NCBI GenBank assembly: GCA_024401295.1
Contig: JAKSLG010000004.1
Span: forward strand, 1-64,000
Length of the DNA: 64,000 nt
DNA from: Bacteroidales bacterium
GTDB lineage: Bacteria > Bacteroidota > Bacteroidia > Bacteroidales > Marinilabiliaceae
Direction: 5' to 3'
In this document: positions 7,401 to 16,871 of the stretch, piece after piece
Position numbering within the stretch: position 1 is the first letter of the stretch
Layout of the letters: each line of letters opens with the position of its first letter
The notes under the pieces: model-generated
What the model was told of the DNA's origin: nothing
Database searches by the model: none
The model's input: the letters and a program-made list of their open reading frames with translations, nothing else
Made by a program: the position numbers and the translations under genes

Positions 7401-7462
7401 GACACTTTTTCGGCACTGAGCGAAAATGTAAAACCTCAAATAATCAAATTAATAATCTCGAT

Positions 7463-10255
7463 ATGGCTAAGAAATTATCTCTTTTGCTGTTAGCTATGCT
7501 TGGCATTATGCAGGCATGGGCAACCGACACAAAAACAAAGACTCTCCCAGACAGTCTTGTTTTTGACAACAATTGTAAGTTCGTTTACACCTATGACGAA
7601 GATCATCGTCAAATTGCTGAATCATTCCTGTACAAAGAGGATGGCAAATGGGTAGAGAAGAAAAAGGTGAAAATCGAATATTTCCAGAATGATCTGATTA
7701 AATCACATGAAGTTTCCGAACTGGTAGACGGCGAATGGGTTGTTACGTATCGCAAAGATTGCACTTACAACGAAAAACTGTATGAGACAAGCCGTATCGA
7801 AGAGTCATTTGACAAGACGGGAGCTCTGACTGATGGCACTAAATACGAAAAAGAGAATTACAGCTATGACGAAAATAGCTATTCCTACACTCAGACCACC
7901 TATAGAAAATCTAAAGATGAATGGGAATTCTCTGAAAGACATGATTATACACGCGATTACAAAGACAATGTATTGGTGGATCAAAGATACTACTACACGG
8001 ACTACAACGATGAGATCGTGTTTGATTCTCGTTGGGAGTATAGCTATGACGAAAATGGTAACCTGTTGGTTTCTCAGAGCTTTGAACTTGTAGATGAAGA
8101 GTTGAAGCCATATATTCGCTCAGAGTACAAGGTCAATGAGAACGGGAAACGTGTACAAGCTTTTTATAGTTACTGCTATGGATACATAGAAGGAATATGG
8201 ACTGGTTCTATTAGCGAATATGATGACAATGGCGACAATGCTACCTTTACATATATAAATAGAACCTATGATAACAACATAAAGGGTTACGTTCTTGAGA
8301 AAAGAGTGACTATTCCGGGTGAAAATGAATACTCAACAGTAACCTATAGACTTGACGACAATGGCGAATGGATACTTCATCTCGAGTCGAAAGACATCAC
8401 AGAATATGTTCGCAATGCAGATGGCAGCTACACCACTATCGAGATAATTTCCGAATCTACCGATCATACTACGTGGGTAGCAAAAGAGAAGTATGAAGAA
8501 GCTTTCGATGCCAAAGGCAATAAGCTTATGGAACAGGACTATACTCTCGACAATGGCGAACTCAAGCCATCTAGGCGCACTGAATACTTCATCAACGAGA
8601 AAGGAGAGAGTATAAAAATCTATAACGAAAGCTTCTATAGATACCAAAATGGTATGTGGACAGGCTATACTTACACGTATGACAACGAGGGCCACATGGC
8701 CAACGGAACGTACATACACTACGACTATTATGAAGACTGCTTCAAAAAGGAAGAAAGCACTTATAACGAAAACGAACAACAAATGTCATGTATCACGTCA
8801 AATCTCGATGGTGACAAATGGGTCGCAACTGAAAAGGAAGAGAATGAATATGATATGTATGGTCGTAACATATCAAAAATAAAATATAGTATCACAAATG
8901 GTGTAGAAACACCGATTTCTAAGAACGTATATTCTTACGACACAGGTGGCCGCGAGCTGATAGAGTGTATATATAGCCGTTATGGAGAAGAGTGGATTTT
9001 GACATACGGCAGTACAAAGTACGAGCCTACATATACCGATGGAGTCTTGACTTCTTCTCTCAAATACGAGTGGAATGGCACTGAGTGGGTAGAAAGCGAT
9101 ATTAAGATAGAATATTCATACGACGACAAGGGCATTCGCACAGCTCTTCAATACGAGCACAATGGAAGCGAATGGGAGCTTATAAATAAGAGCGAAGCAG
9201 CTTTCGATGCCAAAGGCAATATGGTTATGAACCAAAGCTATCTTTACGATGATGGCGAGTTAAAGCCATATGAACGTACAAAATACTTCATCAACGAGAA
9301 AGGAGAGTGCATAATAATCTATGACGAAAACTTCAATGGATACCCAAATGGTATGTGGATAGGCGATACTTACACGTATGACAACGAGGGCAATAAAATT
9401 GGCGAAACCGATATGGGCTTTTCCGGCACTTATGACAGCGAAACTGGCAGTTATGTCTATAGTTACTATAGAAGAGAATATACATATGACGAAGGTGGCA
9501 ACCAATTGTCGTACACACGGTTAGAATTGAAGGATGGCGAGTGGATAGTGACAGATAAGTCAGAATATAGCTATGATGACAATGGAAATCGTCTTGAAAG
9601 TAATACATATAAATCAGTTAATGGAGAGCTAAAGCTTTCCGAAAAGAGGAAATATGCCATCGACGAGAAAGGTTACGTAGTCCAAGTCTATGGTATGTAT
9701 GGTTCTTTCACCAAAGATGGGAAATGGACAGGCATGATTGAAACAGATGACATTAATGGACATATGATAAGCTACGAATACACCTACTCAGATGGCACAG
9801 GTTTTGGAGAGTTCTATGAATGGACCTACGATGAGGAGAAGGACGCGTGGAACAGAACAGAGACATCACACTACACCGCAAATACTTTTAATCTCGGTGA
9901 GAAATTTCATTACACCCCGAATAGAGAAAATGACTATGACGATGTAACACTCACTTTCTGGGATGAAGAGACTTCATCATGGTCAGAGAATGTGATTAAG
10001 GGCGTGTATTATTACGATGGCATAGCCGATGCAATCAGCGACATTCAGAGCGATAAGCAGTCATCGGTTGCGTATGGTTTGAAGAATGCCATCCGCATCG
10101 AGAATGCTCTCGATAACGACGTTGTTATATACAACATCAACGGAGCAGTTGTAGCTTGTGTGAAGAAGTGCAATGAGGCAACAGTTAATGTTGGATCGAA
10201 GGGCATTTACGTTGTCAAGATTGGCAACGAAACACACAAAGTGGTTGTGAAGTAG
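7463..10255 (+). CDS. Large secreted repeat protein with type IX secretion-like C-terminus
   Basis: A 930-residue protein. The start is set at the ATG before a clear signal peptide (MAKKLSLLLLAMLGIMQAWA); the upstream open frame runs through the tandem repeat and promoter. The body is built of short Y-x-YD-x-x-G-N type beta repeats, as in YD/RHS-like surface proteins. A larger module, with pattern (E)xxFDAKGN, (D)GELKP, YFINEKGE, NGMW-G and TYDNEG, occurs about four times; two copies are 699 bp apart and nearly identical in places. The last 75 residues (IRIENALDNDVVIYNINGA, KGIYVVKIGN, KVVVK) look like a type A sorting domain of the type IX secretion system. Probable role: cell-surface or secreted adhesin or scaffold. 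No catalytic motif is seen. Confidence 0.8.
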   Translation: MAKKLSLLLLAMLGIMQAWATDTKTKTLPDSLVFDNNCKFVYTYDEDHRQIAESFLYKEDGKWVEKKKVKIEYFQNDLIKSHEVSELVDGEWVVTYRKDCTYNEKLYETSRIEESFDKTGALTDGTKYEKENYSYDENSYSYTQTTYRKSKDEWEFSERHDYTRDYKDNVLVDQRYYYTDYNDEIVFDSRWEYSYDENGNLLVSQSFELVDEELKPYIRSEYKVNENGKRVQAFYSYCYGYIEGIWTGSISEYDDNGDNATFTYINRTYDNNIKGYVLEKRVTIPGENEYSTVTYRLDDNGEWILHLESKDITEYVRNADGSYTTIEIISESTDHTTWVAKEKYEEAFDAKGNKLMEQDYTLDNGELKPSRRTEYFINEKGESIKIYNESFYRYQNGMWTGYTYTYDNEGHMANGTYIHYDYYEDCFKKEESTYNENEQQMSCITSNLDGDKWVATEKEENEYDMYGRNISKIKYSITNGVETPISKNVYSYDTGGRELIECIYSRYGEEWILTYGSTKYEPTYTDGVLTSSLKYEWNGTEWVESDIKIEYSYDDKGIRTALQYEHNGSEWELINKSEAAFDAKGNMVMNQSYLYDDGELKPYERTKYFINEKGECIIIYDENFNGYPNGMWIGDTYTYDNEGNKIGETDMGFSGTYDSETGSYVYSYYRREYTYDEGGNQLSYTRLELKDGEWIVTDKSEYSYDDNGNRLESNTYKSVNGELKLSEKRKYAIDEKGYVVQVYGMYGSFTKDGKWTGMIETDDINGHMISYEYTYSDGTGFGEFYEWTYDEEKDAWNRTETSHYTANTFNLGEKFHYTPNRENDYDDVTLTFWDEETSSWSENVIKGVYYYDGIADAISDIQSDKQSSVAYGLKNAIRIENALDNDVVIYNINGAVVACVKKCNEATVNVGSKGIYVVKIGNETHKVVVK

Positions 10256-10280
10256 TTTATTTCAATCTGACCTTTATAGG

Positions 10281-10313
10281 AAGCCAGCTCTTCGGAGTTG
10301 GCTTTTCTTTTTT
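10281..10313 (+). terminator. Rho-independent terminator
   Basis: A 10-bp stem AAGCCAGCTC/GAGTTGGCTT with a TTCG tetraloop and a T-rich tail, 25 nt after the repeat-protein stop codon. Confidence 0.9.
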
Positions 10314-10387
10314 ATCGTCAATAAGCCAAATTGTCCATAGAAACGCAAATAAGCGTACAAATATGATAGTTTAAACGATTAAATTTA

Positions 10388-10395
10388 TATCTTTG
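10388..10395 (+). promoter_or_regulatory. -7 box for the chemoreceptor gene
   Basis: TATCTTTG matches TAnnTTTG. No good -33 box is found 19-21 nt upstream. The leader to the ATG at 10479 would be about 75 nt. Confidence 0.5.
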
Positions 10396-10478
10396 TCCTT
10401 TGCTTTCAACAAAAGACAACACATTTCACCTATTTAACAAATTCAGATGGGTGAAGAAATATTTTAGGAACATCTGAA

Positions 10479-12320
10479 ATGAATTTATCAAAGAATATTC
10501 GCAGGTTCATGACCTCGATAATTACGCTTGCGACGGCAGGCGTATGTTTGGCGCTTATCATCGCAGCGTATATCTATAGCATGCGAGTCATCACAAAGGA
10601 GACGAATGAATCGTTGATGCGACAGGCAGAGACTACGGCCAATGAGATAGCGGAGATTGTTGCCATGCGAAACAGGCAAGTCAGCATTGTGGCCAAGGGT
10701 CATCACTTTGACTCATATATTGACGGAATGGACGTCAGAAGCCAGAAAGTCAGCGAGACCGTTTCGATGTTCAAAGGAATGCTGGAAGGTGATTCGACAA
10801 TCGTACGTTTCGTAATTATCAATGATAAGGGAGACGGTATTACCACAGAACATAATCTGGTAGATTTGACTCAGCGTGCCTACTATCGTGAGACAATCAA
10901 GGGCAATATTGGCCGACCAGACCTCATCGTGTCGAAGACTTCGGGCAAGATGACCGTCATGTACTCCGTTCCAATCAATAATGCTAACGACGATGTTATC
11001 GGAGTGTTGGCAATCGGCATTGATGCTGGCGTTTTCTCCGATATCGTACGCGACGTAAACATTGGTTCTGAGCACCCTTTCATTATAGACTTGGATGGCC
11101 GCATCATTGCGCATGACATCAATGAGCTGGTGATGACCGGATATAACATGCTTGAAGATGAACAGGCAAAATCGTTTATTGAAAGTGCCGTAGCATCGAC
11201 TGAAACGGGCGTAGGAAAATATACACGCGAGGAAGAGAAACTGATTGCCGGATATGCTCCTATCAAAGGTACACACTGGATTGTTGTCACTCCGATGAAA
11301 GAGAGCGAAGCATTTGAAGGCATAGTCTATATGAGAAGCAGACTCTCACTGCTGATGCTTGCAGCCATAATCCTGGCATTGATACTGGCATATCGCATTG
11401 CACGACGTGTTTCGGGTCCTATAGTCATTCTCAAGAAAATCACAGACTCAATGTCGAAAGGAAATCTGATGATTTCCGACGCAGCGACAGAGGAGGAGAC
11501 ACAGGCGTTGTTGAAAAGAGTCGATGAACTCGGTGAGTTAGGACGAAGCGTAAACACTTTGAACCATAACCTGATTGAAACCCTGTCGAACATCAAGATT
11601 GCTGTTGACAAGGTTGCACACAACGCAACACTCATAAACAAGACAGCCAGCAGTGTGGCAGATGGTGCTTCTCAGCAAGCCTCGGCAACGCAGGAGATAA
11701 CGAGCACCATGGAAGAGATGACATCCATGATCAAGCAAAATGCGATGAATGCCAAGGAGACTGAAAATGCCTCAAATGCCGCTGTCAAAAAAGGCGAAGA
11801 CGGAGCCAAGATCGTTCTTGAAGCTGTCGAAATCATGAGACAGATAGGTGAGAAAATCAATGTGATAGAGAGCATTTCTCAGCAGACTAACATGCTGGCT
11901 ATCAATGCATCCATAGAAGCTGCCCGTGCAGGCAATGCCGGTAAGGGATTTGCGATTGTTGCCCAGGAAGTGATACAACTTGCCGAAACGACAAATGATG
12001 CGGCACAGGAAATCACAAAGTTGAGTGCATTGGGCATACAGCTTGCGGAGAACTCAGGCCAAGCCGTTGAAGGACTTCTTCCAGACATTCAAAGCACATG
12101 TTCGCTTGTAAAAGAGATTGTTGGAGCAAGCGAGGAACAGGAAACCGGCGCGGAACACGTATCTCAGGCAATGCAACAGATGGATCAGGTCACTCAAAGC
12201 AATGCCATTTCATCTGACGAACTTAACAAAATGGCCGAAAATCTTGATGCTGAGGCTGACAAATTGCAAAAATCGCTCAGCGTTTTCAAGATTTCCAATG
12301 ATGATGAGATAAGCGAATAA
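10479..12320 (+). CDS. Methyl-accepting chemotaxis protein
   Basis: A 613-residue transmembrane receptor. TM1 lies at about residues 14-35. A periplasmic dCache-like sensor domain (about 36-285) contains [29 protein letters not shown] and [11 protein letters not shown]2 lies at about 287-308, a HAMP domain follows to about 365, then a cytoplasmic coiled coil. The hairpin tip is clear: [23 protein letters not shown] and [11 protein letters not shown], which bind CheA/CheW in motile bacteria. No pentapeptide tether for CheR is seen at the C-terminus. The gene is monocistronic, with no che genes in the window. Bacteroidales usually lack flagellar chemotaxis, so the output pathway is unknown. Confidence 0.92.
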   Translation: MNLSKNIRRFMTSIITLATAGVCLALIIAAYIYSMRVITKETNESLMRQAETTANEIAEIVAMRNRQVSIVAKGHHFDSYIDGMDVRSQKVSETVSMFKGMLEGDSTIVRFVIINDKGDGITTEHNLVDLTQRAYYRETIKGNIGRPDLIVSKTSGKMTVMYSVPINNANDDVIGVLAIGIDAGVFSDIVRDVNIGSEHPFIIDLDGRIIAHDINELVMTGYNMLEDEQAKSFIESAVASTETGVGKYTREEEKLIAGYAPIKGTHWIVVTPMKESEAFEGIVYMRSRLSLLMLAAIILALILAYRIARRVSGPIVILKKITDSMSKGNLMISDAATEEETQALLKRVDELGELGRSVNTLNHNLIETLSNIKIAVDKVAHNATLINKTASSVADGASQQASATQEITSTMEEMTSMIKQNAMNAKETENASNAAVKKGEDGAKIVLEAVEIMRQIGEKINVIESISQQTNMLAINASIEAARAGNAGKGFAIVAQEVIQLAETTNDAAQEITKLSALGIQLAENSGQAVEGLLPDIQSTCSLVKEIVGASEEQETGAEHVSQAMQQMDQVTQSNAISSDELNKMAENLDAEADKLQKSLSVFKISNDDEISE

Positions 12321-12344
12321 AATTTCGAACACAATAATAGCAAA

Positions 12345-12378
12345 CAAGGCACGCCTAAAAGGTGTGCCTTGTTGTTTT
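12345..12378 (+). terminator. Rho-independent terminator of the chemoreceptor gene
   Basis: An 11-bp stem CAAGGCACGCC/GGTGTGCCTTG with a 5-nt loop and a T-rich tail. It lies between this gene and the convergent esterase gene and may work weakly in the other direction too. Confidence 0.85.
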
Positions 12379-12397
12379 CTAATATGTCTGTGAATAA

Positions 12398-13522
12398 TCA
12401 GAATATCTTCTGAACGAAATCGTGTAGCGACTTACGCCAGACTTGCCATTCGTGGTCGCCAGGGAATGAGTTGAATGTTATGTTGAGCCCCTGTGAACGC
12501 ATTGTTTCAACAGCCTTTGTCGTTGACGTGATGCGAGGGTCATCAGTGCCTACGGAGATGTAGAGCAGGCGAAGTGACTTGTTGTATGTATCGGCTTTGC
12601 TGATGAGGCCTGGCATGGCCTTCTCGGCATCAAACGATGATGATTCGCGGATGCCACCGAAAACGCCAGTGCTGAAAATGCCAAGATAGGCGAAGAGCTC
12701 AGTATGCTGAAGTCCTGCGAAAAAAGTCTGTCCGCCACCCATCGAAAGGCCCGCCAATGCACGGCTTTCGCGATCGGTCTTTACACGGAAATTATTCTCT
12801 ATGAATGGAATGAGCGTTTCTGTCAGCTCCTTTTCATACGGCTTCATGCCGTCGATGGAATAGCCGAAAGGGGCTCCAGGAATGTTGAAAGTGCCATTTG
12901 TCATCACGATAATCATCTCGCGCGAAGCTCCATCGCTAATCAGGTTGTCAAGAATGTAGTTGGCTTTTCCCTGGTTGATCCATCCTGTCTCGTCCTCGCC
13001 ACCGCCATGCTGAAGGTAGAGCACAGGATATGTCTTGCCGCTAAAGTCGTATCCGGCAGGAGTATAGACCCAGACGTTAATGTTTTTCTTACGCACAGGA
13101 GAAAAATATTCAAGTTGGCGCACCTGACCATGGTCAACCTCTTTGCAATCATAGAAATGACAGTCTTTTTCAGGAATGTCAATGGCGCTTGTCATACGTC
13201 CACAACCGAAAAAACTGCGGCTTGAAGGATCAGAGAAGTCAACGCCGTTGACAGAGAACCAATAGTAGTGGAAACCCTCGACGAGAGGTTTTGTATGGGC
13301 GAGCCATGAGCCATCGTCCTGCTTCTGAAAACGACAATCGGCATCGAGAGAAATCTTCCATTGGCTGGCATCGGTAGCACGAACGCGAAAGACAACACTA
13401 TTGTCATTCATGATGCGCGGATAGTTGCCGCCGATGTTGGTTGAAGGTAGTGTGAACTGCTCTTGAGCATTGCATAACGACACTCCAGCGAGCATCATCA
13501 GCGAGAGGAAAGTTTTTTTCAT
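12398..13522 (-). CDS. Exported CE1-type esterase with N-terminal CBM48-like domain
   Basis: A 374-residue protein. The start is the ATG before the signal peptide MKKTFLSLMMLAGVSLCNA; a longer frame starts only at GTG. Residues about 30-120 form an immunoglobulin-like/CBM48-type domain (VVFRVRATDASQWKISLD, GFHYYWFSVNGVDFSDP). The esterase D-like domain follows: YPVLYLQHGGGEDETGW (oxyanion region), GLSMGGGQ (nucleophile Ser), and GDHEWQVWRKSL (catalytic His). This is the architecture of Bacteroidetes xylan or feruloyl esterases acting on plant hemicellulose. No glycoside hydrolase genes are adjacent. Confidence 0.87.
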   Translation of the reverse strand: MKKTFLSLMMLAGVSLCNAQEQFTLPSTNIGGNYPRIMNDNSVVFRVRATDASQWKISLDADCRFQKQDDGSWLAHTKPLVEGFHYYWFSVNGVDFSDPSSRSFFGCGRMTSAIDIPEKDCHFYDCKEVDHGQVRQLEYFSPVRKKNINVWVYTPAGYDFSGKTYPVLYLQHGGGEDETGWINQGKANYILDNLISDGASREMIIVMTNGTFNIPGAPFGYSIDGMKPYEKELTETLIPFIENNFRVKTDRESRALAGLSMGGGQTFFAGLQHTELFAYLGIFSTGVFGGIRESSSFDAEKAMPGLISKADTYNKSLRLLYISVGTDDPRITSTTKAVETMRSQGLNITFNSFPGDHEWQVWRKSLHDFVQKIF

Positions 13523-13542
13523 AGAGTCTATTATTTGATTCC

Positions 13543-13550
13543 CAAAGATA
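13543..13550 (-). promoter_or_regulatory. -7 box for the esterase gene
   Basis: On the minus strand TATCTTTG, an exact TAnnTTTG match, about 21 nt before the chosen ATG at 13522. This supports the inner ATG over the upstream GTG, which would lie before the promoter. No good -33 box is seen. Confidence 0.6.
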
Positions 13551-13627
13551 ATAATAAATACAAGGGAGTTCCTCAAAATCACCTATAAAAACATCTGCTG
13601 AAACTATAGGCGAGGACAAATATTTCG

Positions 13628-14362
13628 CTATTCTCTGACATCGTTGAGCGCCGAGAGAATTGCTGTGCTGTTGAGACCTTGGAATGACGGGATATGCGCC
13701 GTATAGTAGCTTTCGAGCAGCGAGAGCATGCGCTGGCGCTCGGTACGCGTGAAACATGGTGCCGAAAGGTCGCTGATGTTGAGTTCCGCAAGGCGTGACC
13801 ACAATAAGGCATCGTCGCCCGTCAGGACATGCTTGTGAAGCGGCATCTGACTGGTGAATGTTCCACCAACGAGGTCGAAGATGTTGCCAAGAGTCGGCGT
13901 GAGATCCGGCTCAAATCCGAGCATACGAGCCAGGCGAAGCATGAAATAGATGTGGAAATTGTATATCCCAGGCATTCCTTCATCGAGTGCAAGAACTGAA
14001 TTGCGCACAAATTCGTAGAAATTACCTTCGGGCATTTCGTCGTGGAGCGAACGGACAAGCAGCTCTGTCATGAACATGGCAATGCTTCGACGGACAGGAT
14101 CGAATGGCAGTTTCGTGAGCGGAAGTGCGATGTGCGCCTCGCGAATCTTCTGAAGCTGGCTGCGGTTGCTATTACTCACTTCGAGATTGACAACGGTCAA
14201 TGGCTGAAGCAATGGCAACATTGTTCGACGTCTTTTCCCCTGAATGCCAATCAGATATGCCTGGCGACCGATTTTCTCCGTCAGAATATTGACAATCACC
14301 GAGTTATCGCCATATTTGACGCACGTCAATACGATGCCTTCTGTCTTGACCTGTGTTTCCAT
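13628..14362 (-). CDS. recO: DNA repair protein RecO
   Basis: A 244-residue protein with the RecO N-terminal OB-fold: KTEGIVLTCVKYGDNSVIVNILTEKIGRQAYLI is typical, followed by the helical domain with LLVRSLHDEMP and the LRLARMLGFEPDL pattern. RecO anneals single strands and loads RecA with RecR at SSB-coated gaps. The zinc-binding cysteines of many RecO proteins are not seen, as is common in Bacteroidetes. It starts 3 nt after the priA stop, so the two replication-repair genes form one operon. A 24-residue tail after the last conserved motif is ordinary. Confidence 0.93.
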   Translation of the reverse strand: METQVKTEGIVLTCVKYGDNSVIVNILTEKIGRQAYLIGIQGKRRRTMLPLLQPLTVVNLEVSNSNRSQLQKIREAHIALPLTKLPFDPVRRSIAMFMTELLVRSLHDEMPEGNFYEFVRNSVLALDEGMPGIYNFHIYFMLRLARMLGFEPDLTPTLGNIFDLVGGTFTSQMPLHKHVLTGDDALLWSRLAELNISDLSAPCFTRTERQRMLSLLESYYTAHIPSFQGLNSTAILSALNDVRE

Positions 14363-14365
14363 TGG

Positions 14366-16828
14366 CTAATACGGATCAACGTCGATGCTGAAAATGACAC
14401 GACGAAACTGCTCTTCAGCGATAAGCGTGTTCATGACGTTCATCATGATATCCTTCATCTTCTGTGGCGAACTGCGTTTGTCGATCTTGATTATGATGCG
14501 TTGCATGAAATATGTTGCAATTCGCTTAATTTCAGGTGCTTGTGGTCCGAGTACACGATTGCCGAAGATCCCGACAAGCCGTTGCGCCGCAAGTTGCGCC
14601 GCAAGTTGCGCTACGTATTCGTCTTTGTGCTTTATGGTTATGTTCATCAGGCGCACAAAAGGCGGATAGTTATAGTTCTCGCGCTCCTCGATCTGCCTTT
14701 CGGCATTGCCCTCATAATCGTTATTGACGATGCTGTCAATAATCGGATTATCAGCCTGGCGCGTCTGTATGAAAACCTGTCCGCGTTTGCCATGACGTCC
14801 TGCGCGTCCGCTGACCTGCGCGATCATCTGATAGCAACGCTCATGCGCACGAAAATCCGGCATGTTGAGCATATTGTCGGCATTCATGACGCCAACGACG
14901 GAAACTCTCTCAAAATCAAGACCTTTAGATATCATCTGCGTCCCGACAAGTATGTCGTATTTGTGCTCCTCGAATTCTCCGATGATTTTCTCGTAAGCCG
15001 TTCGCGTACGAGCCGTGTCAAGGTCCATTCTGACAATCCGCGCATCGGGAAATGCTGTCTGTACCTCTTCCTCAATCTTCTCTGTGCCAAAGCCTTGCGG
15101 CTCAATATATGGCGATCCACAGCAAGGACACTGCTTCGGAATATCAATCGTATATGAACAATAGTGACAGACAAGTTGTCGTGTCGTCTTATGATATGTC
15201 AGACTCACATCGCAGTTCTGGCATTTTGGAACCCATGCACATTGGTTACACTCGACATAAGGCGAAAAACCGCGCCTATTCTGAAAGAGAATGACCTGCT
15301 CACCAGCGTTGATGGCAGTTCCAATAGCATCGCGCAAACGATGTGAAAATATACCTGCCGTCTGCTTTTTTTTGCGGGCTTCGAGCATATCGACAGGGAT
15401 AATCTCAGGCATCTCAATGCCGGCATAGCGCTGAGTCATAGCCACATAGGCATATTTGCCACTCTTTGCATTGACATAGCTTTCATAAGAAGGAGTGGCA
15501 CTTCCAAGCAACACCTTCGCACCCATCATTCGCCCAAGAACAAGCGCCATATCGCGTGCATTATAGCGTGGAGCCGGATCAAACTGCTTATATGACGTCT
15601 CATGCTCTTCATCGACAATGATAAGACCCAAATTGCGCATTGGCAACATCACCGATGAACGAACACCTAAAATTAGCTGACAATCAGTACTTTGCAAAAG
15701 TTTATTCCACACTTCAACACGTTCAGCATCGCTGAACTTTGAATGGTAAATACACATTTTTGAGCCAAAATGGCGTCGCAAACGCTGCGTTATCTGCGTT
15801 GTCAGTGCAATTTCCGGCAAAAGGTAGAGCACCTGCTTGCCTTTTGCAATCTGCTCGGCAATGAGGTGAATATATATCTCCGTCTTACCGCTCGACGTAA
15901 CTCCGTGGAGCAGGCAGACCTCTTTCTCCCCAAATGCATCAACGATCTCATTATGAGCATTTTGCTGAGTTTCCGAGAGATCATGCGGAGGACAAAGTTC
16001 GGCATCATCATTATCTATGCGCGAAACAACTTCTTTTGTAAGAGCCAGTATGCCTTTCTTGCAGAGTTCGCTTATATGTTGTGCATTGACATTGCCTGCG
16101 GCCAGTTCCGTACGACACACTTTTGCACCTTTGCGCGCCTTGCCAAGTCCGCCAACAAGCTGGAGGAACATCATCAGCGCCTCCAACTGCTTCGGTGCTC
16201 GTTTTTCGAGTTTATCCATATGCTCGACAAAGAGTTTCTCGTCGGCAATGACCTCATCGGAAAGGCCGAAAAACGACTCCGTCTTCGGCTTATAGCTGTC
16301 GCGAAGCTGCTCGCTGATGAAGAGCGCATCGACGGCAAGGAGCTTTTTCAATTGCGGAAGCACATTGAACTCCTTGCAGAATTGCTGCAGTTCACCAATC
16401 GTGCATATTTTCTTTGTTTCCACGAAATTGAGAATCTGCTCCTGCTTGTCGCTGAGCGGCGATTCTGCCTCAAACTGAGCATTATAGATAAGTTTGCTTT
16501 CGCTTTCGAGCTTCAGTCCCGATGGCAATGCCGCACGATATATTTCGCCAAGCGAACAGACATAATATTGCGACATCCAATCCCAGACTTTCAGCTGGTC
16601 TTCGGTCACAATAGGCTCGTAATCAACAACTTGCTGAATTTCTTTCAGCTCGTAATCCGGTTTATCCTGATGGATATGCCTGACAATGCCTGAATATGAT
16701 TTCGAACGGCCAAAAGGCACGACAACACGACTGCCGATGCGGATAGAATCCATCATCTCGTCTGGTATTCCGTATGTAAACAGCTGCTGCAGAGGAACTG
16801 GCAGAATTATGTCGGCATAATGACTCAT
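14366..16828 (-). CDS. priA: Primosomal protein N' (PriA helicase)
   Basis: An 820-residue replication-restart helicase. Order: N-terminal 3'-end binding domain (ADIILPVPLQQLFTYGIPDE), winged helix, helicase core with Walker A GVTSSGKTE, DEEHETSYKQ box II and the GSATPSYES motif. Then comes the zinc-binding insert with paired cysteines (CNQCAWVPKCQNCDVSLTYH, later CHYC and CPCCG), then motifs with GTQMISKGLDF and QVSGRAGR, and the C-terminal domain. All key motifs are present. Near the C-terminus a 12-bp repeat makes the segment AAQLAAQLAAQR. It is the first gene of the priA-recO operon. Confidence 0.97.
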   Translation of the reverse strand: MSHYADIILPVPLQQLFTYGIPDEMMDSIRIGSRVVVPFGRSKSYSGIVRHIHQDKPDYELKEIQQVVDYEPIVTEDQLKVWDWMSQYYVCSLGEIYRAALPSGLKLESESKLIYNAQFEAESPLSDKQEQILNFVETKKICTIGELQQFCKEFNVLPQLKKLLAVDALFISEQLRDSYKPKTESFFGLSDEVIADEKLFVEHMDKLEKRAPKQLEALMMFLQLVGGLGKARKGAKVCRTELAAGNVNAQHISELCKKGILALTKEVVSRIDNDDAELCPPHDLSETQQNAHNEIVDAFGEKEVCLLHGVTSSGKTEIYIHLIAEQIAKGKQVLYLLPEIALTTQITQRLRRHFGSKMCIYHSKFSDAERVEVWNKLLQSTDCQLILGVRSSVMLPMRNLGLIIVDEEHETSYKQFDPAPRYNARDMALVLGRMMGAKVLLGSATPSYESYVNAKSGKYAYVAMTQRYAGIEMPEIIPVDMLEARKKKQTAGIFSHRLRDAIGTAINAGEQVILFQNRRGFSPYVECNQCAWVPKCQNCDVSLTYHKTTRQLVCHYCSYTIDIPKQCPCCGSPYIEPQGFGTEKIEEEVQTAFPDARIVRMDLDTARTRTAYEKIIGEFEEHKYDILVGTQMISKGLDFERVSVVGVMNADNMLNMPDFRAHERCYQMIAQVSGRAGRHGKRGQVFIQTRQADNPIIDSIVNNDYEGNAERQIEERENYNYPPFVRLMNITIKHKDEYVAQLAAQLAAQRLVGIFGNRVLGPQAPEIKRIATYFMQRIIIKIDKRSSPQKMKDIMMNVMNTLIAEEQFRRVIFSIDVDPY

Positions 16829-16851
16829 CCGTTTCTTCTTTTTCTCTCTGC

Positions 16852-16859
16852 AAATGTAA
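16852..16859 (-). promoter_or_regulatory. -7 box for priA-recO
   Basis: On the minus strand TACATTTG, a TAnnTTTG match about 24 nt before the priA start. No TTTG is found at 19-21 nt spacing. It lies just beyond the 3' end of the neighbouring gene at 16872. Confidence 0.5.
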
Positions 16860-16871
16860 TGAAAAGTTCTG

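Noticed and set aside
7328-7462. N-terminal extension of the secreted repeat protein through the tandem repeat
   Set aside because: A consensus -7 box at 7393 and a clean signal peptide beginning at 7463 place the start downstream.
14042-15157. Long plus-strand open frame of about 370 codons
   Set aside because: It is antisense to recO and priA, whose motifs are complete. It has no family signature or upstream promoter.
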